A stretch of DNA of 64,000 bases from Lutraria lutraria (GCA_964023205.1 OZ026844.1:36441326-36505325); one strand, 5' to 3'; counted from the stretch's first letter, positions 1 through 13,400 are shown. Notes: a model not told the origin generated them from the sequence alone. Numbers and translations: made by a program.

Positions 1-1230
1 GTAAGTTTTGTTTTGATCCTTTCTTCAAGTTCAACATGTATTGTATATATTAATGCACTACATGATCACAGCTCAAGGTTTGAAGACTTGTGTTCAAATT
101 TTATAGTTTGGTGTTAGATGTTGAACACTGGATCAAAATTCCAGGTTCTATTGTTACTAATTGAATTAACTAATATTAAATATATAACAACACAATTTCT
201 AGGTTTACTGATGATTTTACTTTCTATTTTTTAATATTAAAGTTGTCACAATATTTAGATTTGAAACAAGTTTATGGATAAAATAATGACCAAGGTAGAC
301 AATAAATAAGATGAATCTAATACTCAACAGTTCTAACCTAACCTAAATCCTAGTTTATTTTTTCGTTTTAAAAGACCATGGATTTAGAAGAAAAGAGATA
401 TAATAATTCAGTCTATGAATTTAGAACCCTGGCCAAAATGAAACAAACTTATCCCTTAAATGTATATTTATAAAGACGTGGCAGACAAGGGTACAATCTA
501 CCTAGTAAATGTCAAAGAACTGAACACTGAGTGCTGGAAACTTAGCCTTATACGTATACCCTTTTAGGGAGAGAAATCATGAGAATTTCACGATACACAC
601 TTTTTGAATGACACAGGGGTGTATTAAAACACGTACAGAGTAATTCATAAACTGTTGGTTAAAGCAATGTGAGTTTAAGTATATCAAGTGAATAAAAAGA
701 CCCTGGACACCCCAATGACTTGATAGTTTAACAATAGTATTTATTTATTGCTTGAATAAACATGTGTAGAAGGAAAAATACCCTTAGATTAAAGTAACTA
801 AAAGTCAATTCTGCCACAGTCCTCACTGCATTGGAACTTTGACTTTTGTGATCAACGTTGGAATGTTCTGATCTTTTTAAGCCTGTTATCCTATGTTCAT
901 AAACATCGAAATTTCTACTGCTTTTCGTGTATTTTCTTCTTTTATATGTTGTCGTGCCAGGTGAGCTCTGAAACCTGTCAGCATCTGTAAATGTGAGCGC
1001 TCATTTTATAAAGGAACAAAACAATGAAAATGTGAGGGAAAGATTTGAGACCCCGCCCCCTTTTGCCCTACCTGAGCACATTTGTTTAGTACAACTCTAC
1101 AGGAATGATCCTTGATTCCTTGTGGTTTACTACTGACACCGTTGAAATTTTTCCCCTGGAGTAATGATTGAACCCAGGTGTGTCACTTGTGTCATGGACA
1201 TTTAGTCTATAAGAAGACTTTAACAAACTT
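1..1230. other. No gene recognised, AT-rich DNA
   Basis: I see no coding exon, RNA gene or clear repeat in this stretch. It lies downstream of the 3' end of the minus-strand VIT-vWA gene and before the retrotransposon remnant. A possible extension of that gene into this stretch was looked for by eye in the reverse reading and not found. Confidence 0.4.
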
Positions 1231-1244
1231 GAGTATGGGACAAT

Positions 1245-1925
1245 AAATGGAAAATGGAATTTCACCCTGCAAAAATTCATCTCCATAACTCGCAAACGTA
1301 AAACCATCAAACATCCATACAAACTCCGTCCCACATCTTAGATCATGTCAAATCAACGAAATATCTCGGATGTAACTTGAATGAAAAACTAAATTGGGGC
1401 GAACAGATTAACAACATCCGTAATAAAGCCTACAGAAACCTAAGCTTCATCCGAAGAAATCTAAACATCGCATCTACATCCATCAGGGAACAGGCGTATA
1501 AAGCGTTCGTTTGTCCCTCGCTAGAATATGCCTGCACTATCTCTGACCCACATGAGAAGGGGACACAGACTGACTCGAAATGATCCAACGCCGAAGAGCA
1601 AGATAATTATGTGAAAAAAAACCAACAAACAACAGATATCACAATCGCTCAAGCGTCACGGATATGCTAGTAGATCTCTAATGGAAATCACTCCAAGATC
1701 GGCGCAAAGAAGCACGACTAATTATGCTCTACAAAATCGTCAACAACCTAGTGTTTATACCAACCGAAAAGCGTCTTCAAACAAACCTGATCAAGTCTGA
1801 ACCTTCTACTCCCAAGTCCCCCACTGCAGTACACTCTACCGTCAACAATAATTCTCCCGAGAACCATCAATGAATGGAACAGCCTTTCTCCAGACATCGT
1901 GTCAGCTGGTTCAGTTGTAATAACA
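1245..1925 (+). pseudogene. Decayed non-LTR retrotransposon, C-terminal reverse-transcriptase region
   Basis: Three frames together give a typical C-terminal end of a Jockey/CR1-type reverse transcriptase. Around 1270-1325 the frame reads ITRKRKTIKHPYKLRPTS. From 1335 another frame reads KSTKYLGCNLNEKLNW and continues to about 1580 through FIRRNLNIAS and CPSLEYACTISDPH. After further frameshifts come DRRKEARLIMLYKIVNNL (about 1695-1750) and TINEWNSLSPDIVSAGS (about 1865-1915). The family normally has this order: strand and thumb motifs, then the conserved W-N-S-L near the C-terminus. Frame changes and an internal stop make it a pseudogene. The YxDD catalytic part is absent, as expected for a 5'-truncated copy. 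The minisatellite starts where the coding resemblance ends. Confidence 0.8.
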
Positions 1926-1926
1926 A

Positions 1927-3900
1927 ATAGGATCAGTCTGGTTAGTGTATACCTAAATATATAGGATCAGTCTGGTTAGTGTATACCTAAATATATAGGA
2001 TCAGTCTGGTTAGTGTATACCTAAATATATAGGATCAGTCTGGTTAGTGTATACCTAAATATATAGGATCAGTCTGGTTAGTGTATACCTAAATATATAG
2101 GATCAGTCTGGTTAGTGTGGACCTATAAATATAGTTAGTCTGGTTAGTGTGAACCTTTATATAGGATCGGTCTGGTTAGTGTGAACCTAAATATATAGGA
2201 TCATTCTGGTTAGTGTGAACCTTTATGTAGGATCAGTCTGGTTAGTGTGAACCTAAATATATAGGATCATTCTGGTTAGTGTGGACCTATAAATATAGTC
2301 AGTCTGGTTAGTGTGAACCTTTATATAGGATCGGTCTGGTTAGTGTGAACCTAAATATATAGGATCATTCTGGTTAGTGTGAACCTAAATATAGGATCAG
2401 TCTGGTTAGTGTGAACCTAAATATAGAATCAGTCTGGTTAGTGTGAACCTTTATATAGGATCAGTCTGGTTAGTGTGAACCTTTATGTAGGATCAGTCTG
2501 GTTAGTGTGAACCTAAATATATAGGATCAGTCTGGTTAGTGTGGACCTATAAATATAGTCAGTCTGGTTAGTGTGAACCTTTATGTAGGATCAGTCTGGT
2601 TAGTGTGAACCTAAATATATAGGATCATTCTGGTTAGTGTGGACCTATAAATATAGTTAGTCTGGTTAGTGTGAACATTTATATAGGATCGGTCTGGTTA
2701 GTGTGAACCTAAATATATAGGATCATTCTGGTTAGTGTGGACCTATAAATATAGTTAGTCTGGTTAGTGTGAACCTTTATATAGGATCGGTCTGGTTAGT
2801 GTGAACCTAAATATAGGATCGGTCTGGTTAGTGTGAACCTTTATATAGGATCGGTCTGGTTAGTGTGAACCTAAATATAGGATCGGTCTGGTTAGTGTGA
2901 ACCTAAATATAGGATCAGTCTGGTTAGTGTGAACCTAAATATAGAATCAGTCTGGTTAGTGTGAACCTTTATATAGGATCGGTCTGGTTAGTGTGAACCT
3001 AAATATAGGATCGGTCTGGTTAGTGTGAACCTTTATATAGGATCGGTCTGGTTAGTGTGAACCTAAATATAGAATCAGTCTGGTTAGTGTGAACCTTTAT
3101 ATAGGATCGGTCTGGTTAGTGTGAACCTAAATATAGGATCGGTCTGGTTAGTGTGAACCTAAATATAGGATCATTCTGGTTAGTGTGGACCTATAAATAT
3201 AGTCAGTCTGGTTAGTGTGAACCTTTATGTAGGATCAGTCTGGTTAGTGTGAACCTAAATATAGGATCAGTCTGGTTAGTGTGAACCTAAATATAGGATC
3301 ATTCTGGTTAGTGTGGACCTATAAATATAGTCAGTCTGGTTAGTGTGAACCTTTATATAAGATCAGTCTGGTTAGTGTGAACCTAAATATAGGATCAGTC
3401 TGGTTAGTGTGAACCTAAATATAGGATCAGTCTGGTTAGAGTGAACCTAAATATAGGATCAGTCTGGTTAGAGTGAACCTAAATATAGGATCGGTCTGGT
3501 TAGTGTGACCCTAAATATAGGATCGGTCTGGTTAGTGTGAACCTAAATATAGGATCAGTCTGGTTAGTGTGAACCTAAATATAGGATCGGTCTGGTTAGT
3601 GTGACCCTAAATATAGGATCGGTCTGGTTAGTGTGAACCTAAATATAGGATCAGTCTGGTTAGTGTGAACCTAAATATAGGATCAGTCTGGTTAGTGTGA
3701 ACCAAAATATAGGATCAGTCTGGTTAGTTTGAACCTAAATGTAGAACCAGACAGGTTAGAGTGAACCGAAATATGGCCAGTCAAGTTAGTGTGAACCTAA
3801 ATATAGAGTCAGACAATTTAATGTGAACCTGAATGTAGACTCAGACAGATTAGTGTGAACCTAAATATAGAATCATTTTGCTTAGCGTGAACCTGAATAT
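1927..3900. repeat. Large minisatellite array, about 30-35 bp unit, about 56 clear copies
   Basis: The unit contains the core GGATCAGTCTGGTTAGTGTG followed by an ACCTAAATATA-type spacer. I counted about 56 copies of TCTGGTTAG plus roughly five decayed ones. The first copies (about 1927-2100) are near-identical, 34 bp each, with the variant GTGTATACC. The interior alternates spacers (CTAAATATA, CTTTATATA, CTATAAATATAGTC) in recurring combinations, which suggests a higher-order unit. From about 3720 to 3900 the copies become strongly divergent (GTCAAGTTAG, GACAATTTAA, TTTGCTTAGC). No conserved non-repetitive spacers separate the units, so this is a simple tandem array. It lies about 450 bp downstream of the stop codon of the VIT-vWA gene. 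Confidence 0.97.
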
Positions 3901-4045
3901 GGTCAATGGTCAGTCAGAACTTTTTACACCTTATCGTTGTTCAATTGAACCTGACAACAATTGTAGCTGCGTACAGTTATTTCAATTCAGACTATAATAA
4001 ATTCAGTATCTTAATGTTATGATATAAACATATATAATTATGTAC

Positions 4046-4056
4046 TTTATTTTATT
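4046..4056 (-). promoter_or_regulatory. Candidate polyadenylation signals for the VIT-vWA gene
   Basis: On the minus strand two overlapping AATAAA hexamers occur about 295 nt after the TGA stop at 4351-4353. They give a short, plausible 3' UTR that ends before the minisatellite. No transcript data support this; it is a motif call. Confidence 0.5.
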
Positions 4057-4350
4057 CAATAATGGTTCTTTAGCACCTACAAATTGCAGAAATACAAATG
4101 AGCATACAATATAGAGAATTTATTATGTTCACATTGATAGAACAGTATAATTATAAACATGATACATATTTGACAAGATTTCTTGTTTCTACAGATTTTA
4201 GGTGAACATTTTGTTAATTAATACATTTGATAGCTTTATGTAGATGGTTCAATCCCGTAGAGACAATTAAGCTGTTCATACTTAAGTAAGGTTAATTCAC
4301 GATACTTTTTTTCTCTAGCACAGATTAATATTTGTTTAAGCTATATATAA

Positions 4351-4461
4351 TCACTTACTACGTTCCACTTCCTCTGAAAGTCCGGGTGGACTTACTTTAA
4401 CATCTTCTAGATCCTTTGGCAAGGTGACCACCATTGACGTCATGGGAGTTACAAATCCATA
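4351..4461 (-). CDS. VIT-vWA gene exon 10: C-terminal end
   Basis: After a CTATCAG acceptor it encodes [12 protein letters not shown], matching the 'FVTPLTSMVV' block that follows the vWA region in ITIH proteins. It then runs through a short tail to TGA. Two donor-like GTAAGT sites lie inside it, one directly overlapping the stop, so alternative splicing into further exons is possible. Confidence 0.85.
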   Translation of the reverse strand, partial: YGFVTPMTSMVVTLPKDLEDVKVSPPGLSEEVERSK

Positions 4462-7400
4462 CTGATAGAATAAACACAATCACAATATATATACCCATGT
4501 ACAAATGGTTTGACATTCTAAAAAATAGTCACTAATTTTATGAATCATTTAAAATCTGTTGTACAGTAGTACATGTATATCAATTCTGAATTGTTCGTAA
4601 CCAAACCTTTTTTTTCATATTCATGAAAGAGGGAGAGAAATCCATATACCGAGGGACCAAAGATATTGTTTATTTTGTGTTAATGTCGAAGATGAATATC
4701 ATATTGTTATAATTATCCCAAAAAAATCAAGATCTACGTACATGTATTTCATTAATTCCAACAAAGTATTATATTCCAAGTAAACAACCATTTTATTATC
4801 TTATACCTAATAGTATCTTATAAGAAAATTAGCAATGTTTCTCGATAAAGCTTTTGAAGAGAAAAATGTATTAATTATTTCACAAATATTATGTGATACT
4901 GTAATTAACTTTGCCAACTCTGTCAGTCAATGTTTTATATGTATACGTTGACATGTATGTGTATGAGCAGGACACCTAGAAATGCAAATAAAGATATATA
5001 TAATATATATGAAATAATGTTCATATTCATGTGCCAAATTCCTATGAGTATTGCTATTGATTTATTTTGACAAATCCAAATGAAAACCAGTCATTCCATT
5101 AAGCTCAAAAGGTAGGAAAGCACATTTTCTCTGTGATGGTATGATTGGACGGTCACTCCGTCCAGTGCTAATCATTCATGAGGCTTAAATTGGAAATTAA
5201 TTGGAGAGAACAAGGTTGATACTGAAGCAGAATTCAGACCAGAAAACTGGTTAACTGCCATCTATTATATAACTGTAATATTGTTGAAAACAGGTATTAG
5301 ACCTGAAGAATAAACAAACTGATTAATTTATTGTTAATGATACCATTGGCCTACAAATATTTATATCATAATACTGTAGTCTTACCAGGAGAGATAACTC
5401 CAAAACCTTTTTTTTATAACTCTTAGTCGTGTCAGTGTCATCAGCAGCTAACTTCTTATCTAATAGTTGTTTAATGGTAAGGTATGCCCACACCTTTTCA
5501 GTAATTTCTTCAAAATCTTCACTATTTTTTAAGTTGTCATCATCAATTTGTATAATGTTTTCAAAGCCACCAGTAAGCACCATGTTGGTATTATGTACAG
5601 AGCTTGCACTTATTCTTAAACTCAATTCTGACATATCACTGGATTGATCGTAATGACCACATATTATCATCTCTGATCCATTGAAATAATTAGCATACAC
5701 ATTTTTCGTGACGTTCTGTACTGGTTTGTCGAGGTATTTGAAAGTTATATCATTCAGTAGAGTAACCGCTATCTCATTGTAGAAGCCAATAATTTGCATT
5801 GCTGCATCGGACGCTTCATAAATTTTCCTTCCAAATCCATTATTTTGTAATGAAATTTTCTTTATAAGGTCAAAATCGGCATTTTCTCCAAATCCGAGAG
5901 AAAATATTGGAATTCTATTTTCGTTCCATTTTCGTACACTTTTCAAAATGTCGTTTTTATTCGTTACTCCGCTTGTTGCTTCACCATCAGTGAGGAAAAC
6001 AATCACTGGTGACCGTACGGTTGAATTTACTAAATTGACATCGTTCAAAAACTGTAAGCCAACTCTAATCGCTTGTTCAATGTTAGTCGCTGAAAGTGTT
6101 GAAGAAAATTATGTGTAAGCAAAACGCAAAGATGTACACAGTTATTTAAGTTTTTATTAAAAACCAAAAAAATCTACTAGAAATAGTTTGAAAAAAGCTG
6201 TTGCCTCCTTCCTACAAAAAGTATACCAATTAACAAAAACCTATATTTTCCATGCATGTACATGTATTTGAGTTTACTCGCAAACGAAGACTTTCATAGT
6301 GGCAATAAAATCTATTACTAACTTACTAAGGTAAATATGGAAGTAAGGTTCGTCACATGAAACAGATTTGATATTTCAAATTTAAAACATGAATCTATGG
6401 AAGCTATAAGGAAATTAACCATCATAATTGGGGCAGTTCTGTGATAACTATGGTAACACCTTTGCCATAAAATCATTTATAACCATTTTGTGTTTTGCCC
6501 ACAATCGTAACATCCTAAAGGAGAAAGAACTTACAGCCACCAGCATGTAAAGAATCCACATATTTAAACGCTTCATCGATTACATCTTCATCCGCCACGT
6601 CCATCATTTCCTTCTTCCAGAAATAGGTAAATCGAGAAAACTTCATTATATTCATTCGGTCTCCCTTAATTAACTGCTTAATGATCGACTTCATGGCTTG
6701 CTTAAGCTGAAATGAATATGTATGTAGCGGTGAAAAATGCTTTCGCACCTAATATATCATAATAAACGTACCTTCGTTAATAAACACCCTTCCCATTGTA
6801 TAGTAAATGAAAAACCGTGACCTACCATAATTGCGACTTGTAATGATCTTTCAAATTATGTCCAGTACATACTTTCAAGATTGTGGATACCGCTCATCCC
6901 CTACCTGTTTGTTTCTGTACTGAAGGGATTTTTATGCCCCCGTATCGATAGATCGGGGATATATTGTTTTTGGCCTCTCTGTTTGTCTGTTTGTACCAAA
7001 CTTTAACCTTGTCTATAAAATCAAAACGCCTGCACCTACATTCATCAAACTTCATATGTAGGTTCCTCATGACAACCTCTACAGGACCTGTGCATTTTAA
7101 GGTCAGTAGGTCAAAGGTCAAGGTCACCCAGAGGGGGCATTGTGCTTCAAAAACACATCTTGTTTTATTTTGAAATGTCGTCATAGACATCTATGTAGGG
7201 AGTTGAGTGAGTTATTTCTGTTAGTGCTATCAGGGGTAAGCTTTTTACCTAGTTAGTGCTCTTTGGAATTAGCTTTTTACCTGTGCTATCTTTCTTCCGT
7301 CCATTGATCCACTGACGTCCAAAATAAAAAGTACATCGTGGGGAATAGGCTCTAATCCCTTGGGAGCGAAGAAATGTACGAAATATCCGTTGACAACCTA

Positions 7401-10400
7401 AAACAACAAACACACATTCATCTATATGTATTGAAATGGTAATCTATAATTCAGCTTTCCATAGCCGTCCCTCGCTTTGGCGCACAGAAGTTTTGATGCG
7501 GACTAAAGTACTACGAAAGCAAAGCGAGAGAAACCCAGTTTTGTATTAACAAAAACGTGACGCCTCTTATCCATACATTCGCGTTGAAATAGTACCACTT
7601 AAAGAATTCTTTCAACCCAGGACCTCTAGCACACTCAACCACATCGCTAAAGAGTTAACTCTAATGGAGGAGATACTAGGTTTTAAGAGTCAGACGTGTT
7701 TTTATCGTGAACAGGAAGTGGATGTATGACTTTACTATCAACTTCAACAGAATTGGGAGGTTAGCAAGTGAACCTCTACCAAAACGTCTTCATTACTCTG
7801 GGCCAAAACTGACTCTTCCTTTTGAGCAAATGATATACAAATGTATACATTTGAGTTCGTAACATTATGGACTTGAATTGGTTGAGATTTTTGGTATCGT
7901 TAGTTTTGGCCTGTTAATTAGGGACGACAATTCTACACATATATTTGTTCGTGTTAATTTTGTTCGTAGATTTCATCAATTGTTCATGAATATTATAAAA
8001 TATCTATAGATGTCTTTTTGATACGCCATTGAAACATCAATGACTATCAAAATCAGATTTTTATTTTCAACTTTTCCTTCGACTGATTTTGAATAACCTC
8101 CGAACAGAAGACTATGTACCAAAGATTTAGCGTCAATTTAATTAATTGATTGATTGACCAATTAAATAGTCAGTATGATTATACGAACTATCAAACAATG
8201 TCTTACCAACACATCGCCTGCGTCCATACCACGGTCTACATCATATTGAACCACAAACTGTCCAGCCATACCACTAGTTGCTTGAGCTATCTGTTGGTCA
8301 ACACTTGGAATACATTTGATGTTGGCAGTCTTTGGTGTTGGTTGCGTTATAACCGTGAGGGTACTAAGATCTGGTGAATAAATACATCTGACGGAGGTCA
8401 AATCAGCGAAGCAGAAAATGTCACATTTTAGAAAAAAACCTACTCAAAAAGGAAAACTACTATTGATTCGGGCGAAATGTTTATCTAAGGAAGATAAGTA
8501 ATGGATATACGCTAAAGTATGCAAATTTGGTCAAATGGCAATGACAGAATTATTTCCCTCCTTCAAGACACAATCAACTACATTTAATGACAAACAATTG
8601 ATATTAGCGTAATTGGAAAGTTTCAAAATATAAGACGTTTATTGTACAACGGCCGAGAACAAGGTTGGTATGGAATCTAGTGAGTCAAAGAGCTGTTTCG
8701 AAAAATGAAGGTTTTCAATTAGGATATGATTAAGTACCAACGTATAAAACGACTGACTACGGATCTTGACAAACTCTTTATATATTTGCTATGAATAAGC
8801 TGACTACAGAGCAAGAATAATTTATCGTTTTACCCGCTAAACTGTCGCCAATGTCATTTCTGAGTGGTGGAACTCGTAGTTGAGTTATCTCCCTTGATTC
8901 TAAGATGGCGACGGTGATATCCATGTCTTCCACTGGTTGTCCTGGATCGATGTATATAACCTAGTGATACATTAACAGATACGCTTCGTGAATCATTACT
9001 TACAAGTACGACTTTATAAGAAAATGTCAAAACATAAAATGTACCATCAAATCTACGCTTGTGGGGCACGTAGCAAGCAAACTCGCAAAATGACTTCACA
9101 TACAGAGAAATGATCTTGTTTATCAAACAATTTGAAGAAAAAGATATCTAAAATACGAGGGGTGTTTTATAATTAATGCAACTCGTGATTTTATTCTTTT
9201 ATTTATCATAGTTTTACACTCGAAGTTTATGCATTCCCTCGAAATACACTCCTTTTGACTTAATACACAATCTTAACCTTTTAATCCAGTTCTGAAAACA
9301 TTTTCCATAGTCTACAATAGGTATATGTCGAAGGTACTGATATACAGCAGAGCCAAGGGTATAGGGCTGTGGATCGTTGGGAAAGTGGCAATCCGATCCA
9401 ATCCACGATTCAACACTTACGATCCACAAATCGAATCACGAATCTTTTGTTTCAAGTAACCCATCTAAAACTTCAAAATTGCAGTCCCGAAGATAGCTAA
9501 ATTTTTCATTTAAGAATAATGAAGTAAATCAATATAAATTGTTATATGGCTTAAATTTATACGTACTCCTTTCCAGTTAATTGATTTGCCAGCATCATTT
9601 TTTAAAGAACCGACTGGACATCTGGGCAAACAAAGTAGTCCTTATTGAAACAATATATTTTCAGGACCATTATTTGAAAAGAAAACACAGTATAAAACCT
9701 TCTTCATGGTGGATATTCGCTTGGCGATGCCTGGTCTCTTTGCATGTTTTGCTCATATTCCAGATTATGTAACCACACTTTCTGGTAGGTTCAAAAACGT
9801 GTACCCAAGTTTCATCGTCCGTATTCAGGTCACAAAAAGGATCTAATTTAAGAAGTTGATTAGCCCTTTTGACACACTCCTTCTTTTGGTCTTCTGTCAT
9901 AAGATGTGGTATCCACCGTGCACTTTTCTTCTTAACAATTTTTTTTTGTACTATTACCAAGTTTGTGCCTAGCATGATTTAGCCCGTATTTGAAGCCAAT
10001 TCACTGAACGTTTTCCAACCATATTTGCATGTATTGGTATTAAAGGAACTAGTTTGAAGTGGTCACATTCAGAAGTAAAACAAGATAGGCATACAAAACG
10101 TATAGTTAAATGATTAATACTTGTAGAGTAGGTTTTCTATCAAAGTTGCACGGGATTTTCGAGATTTTGGATCAGTTGCATTAATTATAAAACACCTCTC
10201 ATATCAACATCGTCTTCGTACTGTTGCATGTTATCAATCAGCAATTTTCAATTCAATATACAGTCAAACCTGTGTTAGCGACCACCTCTGAATAAATACC
10301 ACCCTGTAAAAAAGGCCATTTTAAAAACATTAATTGATTATTTAGAACAAAATGACCTCTGAATTAAAGTCATCTCTTAATAAAGGTAACATTTATATTT

Positions 10401-13400
10401 TCTCAAAGATGGCCTTTGTTCACAGGTCTGACTGAATCAGTTTTATAAGATAGTTTAATCTGTGCGTGTTATACCTGTTCATAATGACTGTTCTTCCTTT
10501 TGAGTAATTCTTGGTATGTCAAATTAAAGGACACTTTGCTCAGTGGTGCCACAGTCACTGCCAAATTAAATTTGTTCGTTTCTCTGTTTCTGTAAGATAA
10601 AAAAGTCAAAGAAACGATCTATTTAATACCTATTGAATTAGTTTGGAGGTCGGGTTACCTATTGATGCTTGTAGATATCATATAACGTACATATTCTGCG
10701 CCCTCTGTGAGTCGTGAACACTTACAACTGGTGATTTAATATAAATAACTAATCAAAATCATATCTTGTTAATTAACGATATGTGTTGTCTTCCTAACGA
10801 TGATTTAAATGAGAAATGTTACAGGTTCCCGTCTTATCTCCCTTCCCTCTTGGGCGGCTCATAAATGACCATAGCTGTGGAGTGGTCCGTTAAACAACAG
10901 ATAAATAAATAAATGAGACATGCATTTACTTTGTTCCAATATATCCAGCGCTTTCTCCTCTCCTCTTTGCATCTTCGTACTGTTTCTTAGCAACTTCTTT
11001 CTCTTTTATCTCTCCAAGTACAATCTTTCCATCAATTTCTCTGGAAACATACGTAATACATCGTACGTCGAACCTCTAAAGGTAATACATGCTCCGAAGG
11101 GCGTAAAACATGCTCCGGATAGACATTCATACCTCGATAACCTGACCATCCTTAGAATAAAAAATCTAAACATTATGGGGTTCTTATGATCAAGTTCGGC
11201 GAAATTTATAAAATAATATGGAGCAACTCGAAAGTCAGAGGTCATTATTGCATGAGTAACGGTCTTTTTTATTTGATTGGTCGATAGGCGAGGTCGTAAT
11301 GCACGTAAAACTTACAAAGTGAGGTTGGTGATGAAAGCCTCGTTTGGAAGTGTGACGTCAAATATTGTCTCACTCGATGTCTTGTAAACATTTCTAACCC
11401 TGCTGGTAATTTTGGTCGTAGCAAATCTGTATTTTATGTCCGAGAAGATGTGAAGCGAGTAAATATCAGGCTTCTGAAACAAGGACATGATACAAGTTTT
11501 ATAAAATATATATTTTCTGTCTTGTCTATTTCAACATAGTAAAAGATGAGAGATTTGTGTGGACGGTACATCAGAATTATAGTCAACCTTGTGTTTACTA
11601 CCACCTGTCAAAAACGACAGCTAGGATTATAGTGAGAAACAATACGTCTTATATAACAAAACAAGCATTTGCACTTTCTATCAAATGAAGATCATTACAA
11701 ATAATACCACGTTGTAACTAGTCCTACAGCTTGTAGCAGCTATTTATATTTTGGCGTAATTATGTGTAGATAATAATATACTGCACTTGTACGTGTTCCG
11801 ATAATGTTTTTATATTGTTGACTGTACTCCAAAATACGTATTTATCAGATAGAAGGTTCTGCAGTACGTATTCATATCAATCCACCTGCACCGCGGTACG
11901 TACCCATACCATCCCACCTGCACCGCGTTACGTACTCATATCATCCCACCCACACCGCGTTGTAACGTACTCATACCATCCCACCTGCACCGCGTTACGT
12001 ACTCATATCATCCCACCCACACCGCGTTGTAACGTATTCATACCATCCCACCCACACCGCGTTGTAACGCACTCATATCATCCCACCCACACCGCGTTGT
12101 AACGTATTCATATCATCCCACCCACACCGCGTTGTAACGTATTCATATCATCCCACCCACACCGCGTTGTAACGTATTCATATCATCCCACCTGCACCGC
12201 GGTATGTACTCATATCATCCCACCTGCACCGCGGTACATACTAGTATCACGATATTGTCCTGGCGATACACAGTCCTAACAAACGCGTATGTATCATACA
12301 TATGTAGCAAAATTGCTGACAATCTTTGGTGAAACATTACGCGCACATGAGACTTCATATCACCAACGTGCTAGGATTATAATTATATCCAACTTAATAG
12401 AACCACATTATGTATAATGTTAAATACTGTTGAATCATTTATTTCGTTGGGGATTTAAATGCAGAGATATGGATTTTTAAAACAAAATCAAAATCCACGA
12501 AATTATGTACCCATGAAATAGCCATTTTAGTAAAAAACACGAAAATCGAGCCCAACAAAAATAAATGAAAATACAGTGTATGTATCATTTGTTTTGCTTC
12601 TTTGATGACGATGGACATTTAGTTTTATATTTTTAATGGTTTGAGTATGGTTAAATATCTCATTAAAATGTTGGAACAATTTTTTAAACGATTACAACAA
12701 TTTGATGCTACGCCATTTATCATTAGCATTACAGTAGTTCAATTAATCAGACGGTGTTCCTAACAAAATTTAATGCTGCGATTTACTTTGACGCACAAAC
12801 CTGTCCCCCCTCATTCCGGTGTTGCCGCCTGCTTTCACACATTATGTGCGACCTTTTTTAATACAATAACACTTAGATTATTTGTAATATCTCAGACATC
12901 CGGCCCATAATACATGTACGAACATAATATTCTACAAGTTGGTGATTTAGCTGGAATGGAACATAATAACTGTTAGGTGAGAGACAATGGTTTTAGAAGT
13001 TTTTTCAGTCATTCTTCTTTGACTTAGAGAGCCACCCCTGCGACGTCGTAAATCAATAGTCAGTAAGTTCTACAGACTCTGTTACGGTACAGGCTTACTA
13101 CACAGCTAGCGAATTCGTTATAATATATATACACATGGAAATAAGTTAAGCACACCCCGGAAATTTAAAATTGGTTGTGATTGTAAGCACTGTCATGAGA
13201 TGACGACTTAATTGAGCTAAGAAATAGTAATTTGATAAGTAGCGATAGCAATTTAGTAATCATAAACCAGTAAATTTATGAGTTTAGTTTATTCTTATCC
13301 AAATTATTGAAGCATAAGCAAATGTGTTGTTTTTTACAGAGGAATCCGGTGTGTTTTCCTCTCGTGCATACTTTATAGCAAGAAAAAATATTTCCAAAAC

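Noticed and set aside
1..10. GTAAGTTTTG at the first base looks like a splice donor
   Set aside because: Without the preceding sequence there is no exon to judge, and a chance match or window choice explains it.
1927..3900. CRISPR-like regular repeats
   Set aside because: There are no unique spacers; neighbouring units differ only by small variants of the same sequence, and the DNA is eukaryotic.
1927..3900. Telomere-like GGTTAG strings
   Set aside because: GGTTAG occurs once per 30-35 bp unit and not as a head-to-tail hexamer.
5323..5385. Extension of the vWA exon reading frame to a stop at 5323
   Set aside because: It crosses a GTAAGA donor, and the family motif FVTPMTSM continues in the next exon at 4,461, not here.
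11815..12102. 95-residue frame with a repeated HRVVT-type motif
   Set aside because: It is a reading of the minisatellite; the period is not kept in one frame along the array.
13130..13170. ACACATGGAAATAAGTTAAGCACACC resembles a Tc1-type terminal repeat
   Set aside because: I could not find a matching inverted end or transposase remnant nearby.
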